Below are positions 9,257 through 20,310 of a stretch of DNA of 64,000 nucleotides, in pieces. The stretch covers positions 32,715,730 to 32,779,729 of the forward strand of contig OY997592.1 in the NCBI GenBank assembly GCA_963921825.1, read 5' to 3'. This DNA comes from Erodium maritimum. Its lineage: Eukaryota > Streptophyta > Magnoliopsida > Geraniales > Geraniaceae. The notes below the pieces were generated by a model that was given only the letters and a program-made list of their open reading frames with translations, made no database searches and was not told where the DNA came from. Within the stretch, counting starts at the first letter, position 1. The number at the start of each line of letters is the position of its first letter. A program made the translations under genes and the position numbers.

Positions 9257-11360
9257 ATGACATCTATTAGAAGAGCCTTGTCTCTTGTGCCTCGACCAGG
9301 AACTTTAAGGATTGGTGAAGCGTCTTCACTTGCTTCTCCTCCGTCTAAATCTTCATCTTATGCTCAACATTATCACCCGCTATCAGGATCTCCACCTCTT
9401 CTTCTTTGTGTTTTCTCACTCGAAAGCTCAAAAGTTAAAGAGCAAGTTTGGAGGACACCTCTTCTTCATTTCTTCATTTCTTTTACGATCGGGATTTTCA
9501 TTGGACTCACTCCATTTCTCTCCGTAACTTCAGTAAACCAACCATACATCTTTCAGCTTGTGCACTCACATGACAACACAACAACAAATGTGATTCCACA
9601 ACAAGATTCAAATAGAAAGCTTTTGATCATTGTGACCCCGACATATTGTCGTTCATTTCAAGCCTATTATTTGAATCGTTTGGCACAGACATTGAAGCAT
9701 GTTCCACCTCCTCTGTTATGGATAGTTGTGGAGATGGCCTCCCAATCATCAGAAACAACATACCTTTTGAGAAGAACTGGCATTATGTACAGACATCTCG
9801 TGTGCAACACAAACTTGACGGATATAAAAGCTCACCAACGCAATGTGGCACTATCTCATATTCAAACACACCGACTTGATGGGATTGTCTACTTTGCAGA
9901 TGATGATAACTTCTATTCACTTCATCTCTTTGAGCACATGAGGCAGATCAGGTATATATTTTGTTTGGAACAAACTTGTACCATATATAAGTTAGTATAT
10001 GGGTTAATTCCACCTCAATATCTTAAATCTTTCATATCTTATTTGGAGTATCTTAAATCTTTTTTTTGTATCATCTCAGTACCCTAAATCTTTCATATTT
10101 CATATAGAATACCCTAATTTTTTTTTTGTCATCTCAGTACCTTAAATTTTTATTAATTTCATTTTAGTACCCTTAACTTTCATTAATTTCATTTTCGTAC
10201 CCACCGTTAACTTTACCATAATTTTGGTTGTTGGTGAGGGGTAGTATGCTCATTTTACTAGTTTTGGATGGAAAATCATATTAAAGTTAACGGTCGGTAC
10301 TAAAATGGAATTAATGAAAGTTTAGGGTACCGAGGTGACAAAAAAAAAAGTTAAGGTACTCTAAATGAATTAATGAAAGTTTAGGGTATTGAGGTGACAC
10401 AAAAAAGATTTAGGGTACTCTAAATGAAATATGAAAGATTTATGGTACTGAAGTGGAATTATCCCTTAATATATTGACGATAAACAAATTTAAATAAACA
10501 AAATAATAGATTGAAATAACAAATGACCTTTACCGATCAGTTAGGTTAGTGATTACGGATTAGGAAATTGGGGTTTAGTCAAGTGCAGGTACTCCTAGGA
10601 TACAACGAGTAACGTCAGCGAACCCAACTTTTTATAGGCTCTCTAATAGGGATAAGAAGGTAATTTTATGGGGTAGCTAATCCTATAAAAGCCTCTCATT
10701 AAGAGGTCATGGTCAACCAACTACATAAATCATATTTAAAATCATAAATTTTATTTAGTACCATAAAACACATTCAAAATCACAAAATCACATTTTAATC
10801 ACATTTTTCCAACAAAACTGGCATATATGTAATACATTATCCTTTGGAATCATCTATACACTTTTTGCAGGCGGTTTGGAACATGGATGGTATCCAAATT
10901 TACAGAAAACAAAAGCAAATGTATCATGGAGGGACCTATTTGTAATGGGAGTCAAGTTATTGGATGGCACATCAACTCTTCAACCAGGAGATTCTATGCT
11001 GACATTTCAGGGTTTGCTTTCAATAGTAGCATTCTTTGGGATCTAAAGGTTGACACGGTCAAACAAGTTAGTGTTTCTTTTGCTTCTTGTCAATGTTTCT
11101 TGTATTGGTTGTTTGTTAAAGTTTATTATTGACATGTATATATATATATATATGTGCAGGGTCGGTCATTTGTGGAACAAGTTGTTGAGGATGAAAGCCA
11201 AATGGAAGGCTTACCACATGGCTGCTCGAGAGTCATGGTTTGGCATTCTCGGATGAAACCATTTACTTCCTTGTATCCTCATCACTGGTTGATGAAGAAT
11301 AACCTAGATGCACTAGACGCACTTGCATCAAAATCTTTATCAAAATTGATGGTCCAATAG
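9257..11360 (+). CDS. IRX9H: GT43 glycosyltransferase, IRX9H/IRX9-L-like (xylan backbone)
   Basis: Three exons join in frame: 9257-9951, 10871-11066 and 11160-11360 (TAG), with GT...AG introns of 919 and 93 bp, giving 363 residues. ATG 9257 gives MTSIRRALS, like the MASIRRTLS start of Arabidopsis IRX9H; an upstream in-frame TTG is not needed. Residues about 68-87 ([20 protein letters not shown]) form the single signal anchor of a type II Golgi protein. The GT43 domain starts near 121: [38 protein letters not shown], the metal/UDP motif FADDDN (D215-217), [48 protein letters not shown]. The family acts with IRX14 and IRX10 proteins in xylan backbone synthesis in the Golgi. Oddity: after SILWD the usual P-x-R-W stretch of about 13 residues is missing, giving [10 protein letters not shown] before the exon 2/3 junction. 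Otherwise it looks intact. Confidence 0.85.
10001..10465. mobile_element. Mutator-like MITE in intron 1 (465 bp)
   Basis: Long inverted arms start GGGTTAATTCCACCTCAATA on the left and GGGATAATTCCACTTCAGTA (reverse strand) on the right. The flanks TTAGTATAT (9992-10000) and TTAATATAT (10466-10474) are a 9-bp duplication with one mismatch, which is the MULE target size. Several internal inverted copies of 'TTTAGGGTAC...AATGAAAG' make the whole unit fold back. It carries no ORF. It lies wholly inside the first intron of the IRX9H-like gene. Confidence 0.75.
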
Positions 11361-11947
11361 CAAACCATCTTCTTGAGTAGGAGCGAAACCAAGAATATAA
11401 TACAGGGCGTTCTATTGATAATTTTGAATATATATAAAATATTACTTTAAACGTAGTTTTTTTTCCTCCTATTGGTGCAGATAAATAATTTTTTTTGAAA
11501 GATAACGAATTAAAACATGTTGAGCGATCCAATTGAAATATATAACATGTTAATTTCTTTTTTTATGTTTTGTTATTTAGTCAATAATGTTTACAAATAG
11601 TTTAGTTTTAATTCTTACGTCTCCGAAGTATTTGATGGATTATTTTATGTTCAAAATGAATTCATTCATTTATTATTGTTGGAACATTTTTACTAACGTA
11701 TAGACATAGGTGTTTTATTAATAATAATAATGTCGATCGATCGTTATAGACGTAGGGTTAAAAACTATGGGTTCCAGAATATGTCCGAGACCCCGTAGGA
11801 CTCCCGACGCTCTTGGAACCGTAAAAAAAAGTCTAATTTGCATATTAGACAACCTAAAATAATAACGTACGAGTAGATGAAACATAATATAAAAACTGAA
11901 AACAGTAAATCATCTCCTAATCGAAGTTGCGTAAGAATCCTTAAAAA
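11361..11947. other. 3' flank of the IRX9H-like gene
   Basis: AT-rich, no gene seen. The polyadenylation region of the gene should be in the first few hundred bases, but no single signal stands out. Confidence 0.5.
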
Positions 11948-11961
11948 GAGTTGTATAAGTA

Positions 11962-14539
11962 TACTAAAATAGGTTGAATGCGCCTCACGCGCACGAAACT
12001 TAGGTTTTGTCTCTGCCGCACATCGGTCGCCTCGCCTCCAGCACGCTCGTCTCAGATCGGTGAAGGTGTGCTGCAGTCCCTCACTCCTTGCCATCCCAAA
12101 ATAAAAAAACTTTTGGGTTGTTCGAGACCGGCGTGATGCGTCCGCCCCCCACCGTGCGATTCAGAGTGTTGGGAGTTTGTTTGGTCTGTACAGGGATTTT
12201 GAGTCAACGGTGGCGAGTTTCAACCGATCCCGTGTCGCCGACTCAAGCGGGCTTGTGGATTTACCGGGGAAGAGTCTCGATTCCGTTGGAGAGGTCGTTG
12301 AATCAATGTCAGCAAGTGCCGGGTGTCGGTTGAAGACAAGAGGATTGGTGGAGGCGTCTGGACGTTTTGACCCATATTTTCGTTTCTCGGATTAGTTTGG
12401 GTAAATTGGACAAAGCAAGCCATTCAAGTACGTGATCTCTTTGTTCACTGTAGGAGATCAGTTCTGTGGGTTTGTCGTCTCTTGACATCAAAGCTGTGAT
12501 TGGGTAAGTCGAAGTTATGTTGCTCTCTTTCTCGGTTTTCTACTCTCAGCTCCTATTCTTCTATGGTCAATATTGTACTCTAATCAAGGAGAACAAGGAG
12601 AGTGTTGGTTTTGTGGGTGATGACCGTACTTTCAAGCTTAGGAAGGTACGTAAGTCTGGTGCGACTGCTCATCCTCGGCCAGCCAAACCAGCCACAAAGG
12701 TGAAGAAGGTAGTGCCTTCAACAAGCGATGTCGTACACCGGTCTCGTGGGAAGAAGGATGCTCCTCCCATTTCTGCTGAACCAGCGGAAAAGAAGGGAGG
12801 TCCGGGGACATCACAGAGTCATCGATCTCGTGGGAAGAAGGTCACTCCGGGTACTGTAGAATCCGATCTCACGGAACCTCTGGCTCGTGTCGTTTCGAGG
12901 AAACGAAGGAAAGCTTCATCCTTGGATCGGAGTCAGGTAATCGAAACTTCGGCCACAAGGTGTTCATATGCAATCTCCCATATTAGACTACCGAGGATTG
13001 GGTTCAGAACTCTCTCGGGGTTTATGGGGAGATTGTTTCGGTTAAGATCCCCAAAAGGCCGAACCATCGTGGTTGTTACTTCGGCTTCGTCAAATTCAAA
13101 TCTCCAGTCGTTGCTCTGAAAGTAATTGATGCTTTTAATGGGTTCGAGTTTAATGGGTTCAAGTTGTTGGTTGCGTTGGATCGTGGCTATAACCGGAAAC
13201 CGATGATACTTGCGGCTCCAATTTCTGGTGCAAAACAGAGCTAGGGTGGTTTCGTTTTGGAGAGACCGGAGGAGAAGTCGAAGTTGGTTGAGGAGGGTTT
13301 GCTGGGTATTGAGAGTTTCTCGCCTCCTGTTGTTCGTGTTGGTGCTGTCGCGACTTTGGAACAGAGGACAAAATTTCAGAGCATCACCGATGTACATTCC
13401 GACGATGGCTCTGTGGAGGGTTTTTCGAAGTTGCAGTCTGGTGGCTCACTGGCATTTCGGGGAGGCGTTGTGGATGATGTTCCTAGTGAAGGAGTGTCTC
13501 TACTGGACGGAATCCTCCCCAACGTCTTGCCGGAGTTTGATCCTCAAAGTGGTTCACGAGTTTCGGGGGCGAGTCGTGATCCCGTTATTAACACGAATTC
13601 AAGTTTTGAATCGTCAATGATTGTTACGGATGAGATTGAATCCTTGGTTCGTGTTGAAAGTCCTGATGTTGTACAAGATTCTCGCGCGCTTGGCAAAGAC
13701 GAAGTCACAGTCTTTTCGGCAGAGAGAATTAACGGATCAGACGCACTGATCGTGGTTGGGCCTGGTTATGGGCATATATCTGTAAGGTCTGGGCCTGCAG
13801 CTGGGTCAGCCAGCCCTCAATTGTGTGGTATTGCCCAACCCACGCATGTGGGTGGATTATTGGGCCAGCTGAATATAAGTACAAAAAAGGTCAAGTCTGG
13901 TGTGGGTACCAAAGTTGTCGAGCCTTTAAAGTCCGATGTCGGGATTGGTCTTCTTCAGTCAGGTAATCCTTCGGGTCGTATTCAGGGAGATGACCAATCA
14001 GAGGGTCAGTCATCCCTACCGTTGGGTTTGAGTGACCCATCAGAGAATCAACAGAGTAGTCCGTGGAAGGAGGTTCTTCTTCAACCTTCAAAGAACAAGG
14101 GTCGTCATTCGAAGCAACCATCTAGAGCCTTGAATCGTAAGAGTTCGCCTCCCAAGTTCTTAAGGGATTACTATACTGTTCAAACCAAACCAGCTCATTC
14201 TTTGAGTCGGGAGAGAATTGTAAATCCTGTGGATATTGATAAGCAGGTAGTACAAGGTCAAGACAACAGTTTCCGTTCAAGTTGCTTGCACACTCAAGCT
14301 TCTCAGTTAGCACATGCAATTAAAGCTTTTGACGATCCGAATTTGACTTCGGAAGGTGAAGAGTGGGTCACTGAAGGTTGATTTTTTGGAGTACTTTGGT
14401 CCTTTTTGGTTTTTGTTTCGGGATTTGATCCCGCAGTTCCTTCTGAGAGCTCCCTTGTTATGGTTGCCTTTGGTTAGATCCTTCTTGGATAAAACTTTTT
14501 TATTAATAAAATTTTCCGAGCTTATCCAAAAAAAAAAAA
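11962..14539 (+). mobile_element. ORF1-only LINE copy 2 with 14-bp TSD
   Basis: Flanked by GAGTTGTATAAGTA at 11948-11961 and 14540-14553. The 3' end is ATTAATAAAATTTTCCGAGC, then TTATCC and 12 A, ending at 14539. The 2.58 kb body has a GC-rich 5' UTR (to about 12516), an N-terminal basic region with HRSRGKK repeats, an RRM domain and a long C-terminal tail, then a short 3' UTR. Endonuclease, reverse transcriptase and zinc-finger tail of ORF2 are all absent, while both ends and the TSD are present. It shares its C-terminal words with copy 1 (5382-7643). Inferred: a non-autonomous LINE family mobilised in trans. Confidence 0.85.
12517..14381 (+). pseudogene. RRM-containing LINE ORF1 of copy 2
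   Basis: The N-terminal frame (12517 to about 12950) is basic with repeats (HRSRGKKDAPP, HRSRGKKVTPG). From 12960 another frame holds an RRM: VFICNLPY (RNP2), GVYGEIVSVKIPKRPNHRG, CYFGFVKF (RNP1), VIDAFNGFEFNGFKLLVAL. The same frame continues to the TGA at 14379-14381 with SPWKEVLLQPSKNK and PPKFLRDYYT near the end. Breaks: one frameshift near 12950, TAG at 12984-12986 within RNP2, and TAG at 13242-13244 after the RRM. The 13257-14381 part is open for 374 codons, so decay is modest and the copy fairly young. The likely role of the intact protein is RNA binding in a retroposition particle, as for other plant LINE ORF1 proteins with RRMs. Confidence 0.75.
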
Positions 14540-14553
14540 GAGTTGTATAAGTA

Positions 14554-14791
14554 ACTGTTCGAGCGTCTTATAATAGATCATGTACATGCATTATTGTTAA
14601 AACTTTGGATTTGATAATTTTATGTAGAATAATATAATTATTTTTCTGTCGTAAAAGATGAATAATTTTTGTGGTGGAATTGTATTACAAATTTTTGTTG
14701 ATATATGGGAAAGAACAAAATAGAATCTGCAGAAAAAAAAGCACATAACTTTCTAATATAAATTAAAAAGAATTGCTTTTTAGTTCTTTTC
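14554..14791. other. Short AT-rich spacer
   Basis: The original flank of copy 2, AT-rich, with no gene or repeat that I recognise. Confidence 0.5.
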
Positions 14792-15082
14792 TTTTTATCA
14801 GCGAGGTTTTATAAATCCACAATTTCCAAAGGGAGGAAAAAGGGACACTGCAAAAATGTAGTCGAATAACAGAATCAGCTCAAAAGCAGAGCAAGAAACC
14901 AAACAAACAACATACAAAGAAAGCGCAGATAACAAGGAATGCGCAGAGAAACAAACAAAAAACCAACTGGAAACAGAAGAGACAGCAAAACCAACAAAAG
15001 AACGAGAAAGAGACTACTGGAGAATACTGAAGATCAACAAAGCCACCAAGCAACAGGAGGCTGAAAGCCGAGCAGAAACACC

Positions 15083-15331
15083 TCAACCGTTGGGATCTCC
15101 TTGGTCGGACTCTCCACCCATATCCTCAACGAAAGCATGCCAGTTTTCCTTACCTACTCTTGGATATTTCAAGTAATCTCTCAACAGATGATCATTCCCT
15201 TTAGTTTTGAACCCCATTTCCTTAACTGCTTTAATAGCCAAAGCAAAGGCATCAGAATCATCAGAATGATCTGATTTACGGACTAACAAGTCATCCGAGG
15301 CAGAAAGTAAACCAAGCTGAGGTTTTTTCAA
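15083..15331 (-). pseudogene. C-terminal part of the copy 3 ORF1
   Basis: Reads KKPQLGLLSASDDLLVRKSD, then AFALAIKAVKEMGFKTKGND, ending GDPNG at a stop. It continues the 15328-16596 frame across the poly(A)/poly(K) slip. The acidic serine-rich stretch and the short tail match the C-terminal style of the other ORF1 copies (compare LAHAIKAFDDP in copy 2). Confidence 0.6.
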
Positions 15332-16596
15332 TTTCTTCCCACCTTTTTTCTTTTTTTTTTTGGGAATGTTGGAATGTCAGAAAGCATTTTTTCAAAATCC
15401 TCTACTTGATTATCAATCCCTGAATCAGGCACGACCAAGACTTGCTCGAGAGAAACAGTATTTTCACCCGTCACAACTAATTCTTTATAGTTTCTTGGAC
15501 CCACAGTATTGTCACCAAGAGTCTCTTCGGAATCAGTGGCAGTAACATGGGGGGAATGTCGTGAGGATTCATCCTCAAGATTGCCCACATATCCAGAGTG
15601 ATCAATAGAGCGAGCAGACAGAGAGGCAGACAAGCTCGCTTTCGATCCAAGCATTGGAGGGACTAACACATAATCCAATTCAGAGATAGAAATTCTAAAA
15701 GTATCTTCATCCAAAGTAAAGGAGACATCTTCCATGATTGTTTTTGCAGAACTACAATGGACTAAAACAAGACCCCTGTGAAAGGACAAACCTGAGGTGG
15801 TTTCAGGGTGCACAAGGAGTGAGCTTCCAAATCTACCAGCAATATCTTCAAAGTTGCCCACACTCCAACCTTGGATTGGCATCCCCTGAATACAGAGCCA
15901 CTTATAAACACCACCTTTAAGCAGAAGATTTTCCTTGCCATGAACCATGGTGACCCAAGATGAAAGCCAAGCCCAGTCTTCTTCGATCATTTTAGAAGTA
16001 AAAGCAACATCTGCACAATTGATCATCATCACTCTGTTTCCCAAATCTCTAACCTGGACATCCAGAACACCTTGTGAACAAATCTCTTGCTGAATTAAGG
16101 CTGCACTTCTAATGCAATTACTAACACCCATCCACGCATTAGAAGCTAAAGCCCGGAGAGATTCAACTGCAGCACCTTTTACAGAGACTTTAGGCACACC
16201 CAAATGCCTTTTCTTGTTTAACAAGGACCTCAGATCTTCCTTAATCACAGCAGAGTCGGCAACAATATTTTGATTGGCGTTAATAGAGAACTTATCTCTA
16301 GCTTGCGCCGCAAACAAAACCAAACCTCCTAGTTTTGAACCATTGAACAACTCCACTGCTCTTACTAAAACAATTGGATCTTGAAAAATCACAAAGCAGA
16401 AGAATTTACCAGACTTATTTGGAGCAAGGGGTAGCTGCAGATCTTCCACCACACCAGCTGCACTAAAGATAGAGATGAGTCCCTTCCTCTCAGACGACTC
16501 AGGAATGTTGAGGACGAACATCTTTCTGGGATTCAGAAAAGAGTCTTTCGACTCATCCCCACCAAGGTTCAATGGAGTATCATTGGAGCAAGCCAT
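15328..16596 (-). pseudogene. LINE ORF1 with N-terminal RRM, 422 codons open
   Basis: ATG at 16596 opens MACSNDTPLNLGG. Residues about 25-102 form an RRM: KMFVLNIP (RNP2), SIFSAAGVVEDLQLPL, KFFCFVIF (RNP1), AVELFNGSKLGGLVLFAAQ. A conserved middle follows (WLCIQGMPIQGWSVGNFEDI, about residues 234-253), equivalent to FTWIVIHGVPLLGWSTVNFA in the full-length LINE ORF1 at 46 kb. The frame ends in FPKKKRKKVGRN at 15328. The run of A bases at that point has changed length, because the next frame (15331 to 15083, KKPQLGLLSASDD to GDPNG) is the natural C-terminus. One homopolymer slip is therefore the only break I see in about 500 codons. Confidence 0.75.
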
Positions 16597-17120
16597 CGGA
16601 CTGAGAGAATACCGAACCCAAAACCGCCAACAGCAAACAAGTCCCAAATCAACTTCACCCAGCTCCAAAGAACAACAAAGCAGGGAAATCACTGAACCTG
16701 AAGAATCAGACGGGCCATGCTGTGGCGAGAAAGAAGCAAGACCGGCGTCAGATCCATCGGCGATGAAACCCGACTACGCCCGGCCACAAAGACGAAAATG
16801 ACGACCTCAACACCAGAGCCACAACCGGCCAAAAGGAGAACTCTACAACACAAGCTGACGAGAAACTGGAATACCTCCGGCGACGGCGAGCTCAGACGGC
16901 GAAGACCTGGCCTTCACAACCACTGCGAACGAGCGGAGCACCTCCGACGACGGCGTGAACCAGCGATGGAGACCAGGCGTTCACGACCACAGAGTCACGT
17001 CTGACCTAACCGGAGCAAAGCCCAGCAACCTTGAAGACCGCCGCGAGCAAGTGAAACGCCATCGACGTTGGCGGCGCTCACAGAGTAACGAAGCCCTAAA
17101 TTTTCAGCGCACAATGTTCA

Positions 17121-17318
17121 AGGTCTTTTTTTATGGACCATCGAAGTGTTTTATTTATAAAAGTACATAAATTTTGTGTTAATAAATCTTATCTATTTGT
17201 ACTGTTTGGGTGGGAATATAAAAATATAACCTTACACATTCTTGTAAATCCGTACGAAGAAAAAAAAATCTTTGTGCACCTGTATGAAGAATGAAGAGTG
17301 GGAGCCCAAGCCCATCGT
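17121..17318. other. Spacer with AT-rich sequence
   Basis: No feature recognised between the LINE-like copy and the solo LTR. Confidence 0.4.
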
Positions 17319-17323
17319 AACAT

Positions 17324-19039
17324 TGTTGGTTTTGTGTCCTACGCCAATCGTGATCGTGGACGTCATTATCATTTCATTAATATATTGGCACTACTATTAT
17401 CATTTGTGAAATGTTAATAGCGTGAATAATCGACTCTTTCTAAGATCATCAAATACGTTATTTGATAGTAAAACTCTTAGAAGTAAAATAGTATTATTCC
17501 ATTGATCCCTGGTCTTACTGATATACTAAGGCTAGTATGATGTTGGTTGATGATCACGTTTTACTGATCATACGTATTGGATATGAAGCCAAATCATAGA
17601 TGTCATTTAGGGAATTGGCATTGGATGACCCGCTGTGAGAATACTACATAGGAACTGTCATGAGTATTTCTCAGTACCATAATATGGCTTAAGTCCTTTG
17701 ATCTTGTAGTCATCGTTGTTTCTACATAGATGGATGTGTGTCTTGACACAATTCAACGTTGTCTTTAACCGGGCAACAACAAAGATTGTTGTTGGATATA
17801 TAGTTGTTTATGTGAGAGACGTGGTTGACTGATAAGGGATTTGTCACTCATGTAAATATGAGAGATATCGTTTGGGCCCCTTGATGAGTGAGACTGCGGA
17901 AATGCATGGCCATGCGATTTGATAAAGAGTTATCACTTGCAGTCTACTTAGAATCAAGAAACAACGATCGAATAGAATAAGGATAATGGTCCTATGCCTT
18001 ACTCGATCGAGATATCGATGAAAAAGGGATTAAGATATTAGCGGTAAAAGGTTAAGTCGGATTGCCGATCATCATACACGTTTGGGTAATCATAATGCCC
18101 CGCTAGAGGCCAACTATGGCATGTGGACGGAGCGGGGTTTCAGGACCACTACCAACCGTCGTATGAGCCTTATAGGGTCGCACCCAACAACAAGCCCAAA
18201 ATCGTATTGGACCTTTAAAGTCCATTAAGTGAATAAAATAATATTATATTCGATATAATATTTATTTATTCATCAACTCGTTTTTCAATTACTAATATAA
18301 TGAGATTATATTAGGCAATTTAAATGCAAAATAACTATTTAATTTCATAAATTAAAAGATGGTTATCTTGCATGTCCACTACTTCTAAATTGTCTCCACT
18401 AGTCATGTCCCTTGGAAGGTGGTTACTTTTGGGGGTTAGTTGTACATGCAAAACAAGAGGAAAAATCAGATTTTTCAATGGCGTGTTGAGAATGATTCTC
18501 AAAATGTAGAGAGAAAAACGAGTAGAGAGAAAAGAGAGAGGAAGAAGTGTTCTTCATCCTGTGCTAGCACACAAACAATTTTGGGAATGATTGTTCAAGA
18601 ACTACGTGGCTTTGATTCCTCCAAGAGGATACGTAGGCGTCTTAAAGACTCAAGTCAAATCCATTTGTTTCGGGTGTTGTTTGTTTGCAAGACGAGAAGA
18701 AAAATCTGGGCAGATTTTTCTGCCCAGAATCTGTCCGACCAGCCACTGTGAAGAGCCCGATTGGAGGTTCATAAGAGGTCCGATCTTGCTGATTTTTGGA
18801 ATGAACGTTCTACACATATTGGTCCTTAGTTTGACTGAAGGGAATTGCATTCCAAAGGTTCGTTGCTGAGATATACGAGCTGCAAGTTGGTCCCTGTCTC
18901 GAAACAAGCTGAAAAATTGAAAGAGATAATCTTTCCTTTAATTTTGTTTGTCGGTTTACTCGGAATTACATGGATCCTGAGGCTATTCTAGGGAAAGTTT
19001 TTATTTTCCGCTGCGTTTTTGCTCCCTAGAATTCCAACA
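17324..19039 (+). mobile_element. Solo LTR (1.72 kb), older member of a Ty1/copia-like family
   Basis: Begins TGTTGGTTTTG, ends GAATTCCAACA, and is bounded by AACAT at 17319-17323 and 19040-19044, a perfect 5-bp TSD. Words such as AATAAGGAT..GG(T/C)CCTATGCCTTA and TTTTCCGCTGCG near the end are shared with the LTRs at 23189, 27373 and 40594, but the rest is clearly diverged, so it is a more distant or older relative. No internal region flanks it. The copia assignment rests only on LTR length and terminal style and is tentative. Fossil. Confidence 0.85.
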
Positions 19040-19199
19040 AACATAGGTTTGCGTCAAGCCCAATCCAAATCCACGTATTAAAAAGGAGAAAAAGGAAGCA
19101 AAACTTAAGGTGTTTCATATAAGGGATTCAAACCAAAGGGATCCTATTGAATCCTAACTCTATGAGCATTACACAAGTGGCACAGATTTTGGGGTGTGA

Positions 19200-20310
19200 C
19201 ACTTCTGATCTACCACTGGACTATTTGGGATTTCAGTTGGGAGCAAATCCAAGAAGATACAAGACTTGGCTTCCAATACTGGCAAAATTTAAAAGGAAGC
19301 TGAATCTCTAATAGTCTAAGACACTCAATTTTGGGGGGTAAGACCACTCTCATCAAGTCCTCTCTTTCCTCTCTACCACTCTATTATATGTCTTTATACA
19401 AAGCTCCTAAAAAGGTGTTACAAGAAATGGAAAAAGGGAAGAGCAGATTCCTATGGAATGGTATAGTCACCAAAAGAGTTTTACACAAAATGAAATGGGG
19501 TGTTGTTTGCACTCCTAGAGAGTTTGGTGGGCGGGTGATAAAAAAACATGCATGTGATGAATGCTGCTCTCCTTGCTAAATGGTGGTGGAGATTTGCTTT
19601 GGAGACTAATTCACTATGGAAAAAATTCATATGTGCTAAGTATGGTTGGAGCAATGATGATTGAGACCTTTCTTAGATAAAAATAGCAGGGAATCAAAAT
19701 TTCCTCAGTCATGTTCAAGCTCTTCTGGTAGATAAAAAATTCAGCGGTGTTGTGGGATTCTCTGGTTTGGAATGGTTTGTAAATAATGGGGAAAGGGTTG
19801 ATTTTTTGTGTGATATTTGGCTATTGGATATTCCTTTGAAGGACAAAATTCAGAAATTATTTCACCTATGTCTACACAAGAAACTGAGAGTGCTACATTT
19901 CTGGAATAATAGGACTTGGTATATAAATTTCAGAAGGAAACTTAGAGGTTGGGAGATAGGGCAATTCAGATTGTTGTCTGAGCTACTAAATCTTTTCTCT
20001 CTACAAGACTCTGGGGAAGATAAAGTGGTTTGGAAAATACATGAAGCTGGTTTCAAGGTGAAGACAACATATTGGCACTTGGAGGAGAATGGTTCACATG
20101 TGAGACCTTGGGCAAAGTTGCTCTGGTCTCCTAATCTTCCCCCAAAAATTTCAGCTTTCATTTGGTTGACTAGTCATAAAGCCTTGCCTACCAAATTGTT
20201 TCTTGATGCTAGAGGGATGAATTTGAATCTTTCAGAGACACTTTGCCCTTTCTGTGATCAGGACATTGAAACACAAGATTTGGTGCTGACACACTGTTCC
20301 AAACACAAAC
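19200..20310 (+). mobile_element. LINE ORF2 3' fragment (RT C-terminus and zf-RVT)
   Basis: Plus-strand frames read DYLGFQLGANPRRYKTWLPI, TLIKSSLSSLPLYYMSLYKAP, RFLWNGIVTKRVLHKMKW, then from 19752 FSGLEWFVNNGERVDFLCDI and, at about 20090-20300, the reverse-transcriptase zinc-binding tail (WSPNLPPKISAFIWLTSHKA, LCPFCDQDIETQDLVLTHCS). These are the region after the RT thumb and the zf-RVT domain of plant L1-type ORF2. At least two frame changes break it. It stops right after HCS, where sequence of another LINE's ORF1 begins, so it is the target into which the next LINE landed, or a chimera. Confidence 0.75.

Larger units (their letters stand above)
14792..17120 (-). mobile_element. ORF1-only LINE-like copy 3 (divergent subfamily)
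   Basis: The minus-strand 3' end reads TATAAAACCTCGCTGAT followed by an A-rich tail (T-rich at 14782-14796), the same terminal motif as copies 1 and 2. A T-rich 3' UTR spans about 14800-15082, the ORF1 15083-16596, and a GC-rich 5' UTR about 16597-17120. No ORF2 is present. I could not find a convincing TSD, so the 5' limit near 17120 is approximate. The RRM differs from copies 1 and 2, so this is a separate subfamily or a separate origin. Confidence 0.65.

Noticed and set aside
9952-10087. Extension of IRX9H exon 1 as a 278-codon intronless ORF.
   Set aside because: GT43 homology stops exactly at the GT at 9952 and resumes in phase at 10871 after a TTTTTGCAG acceptor.
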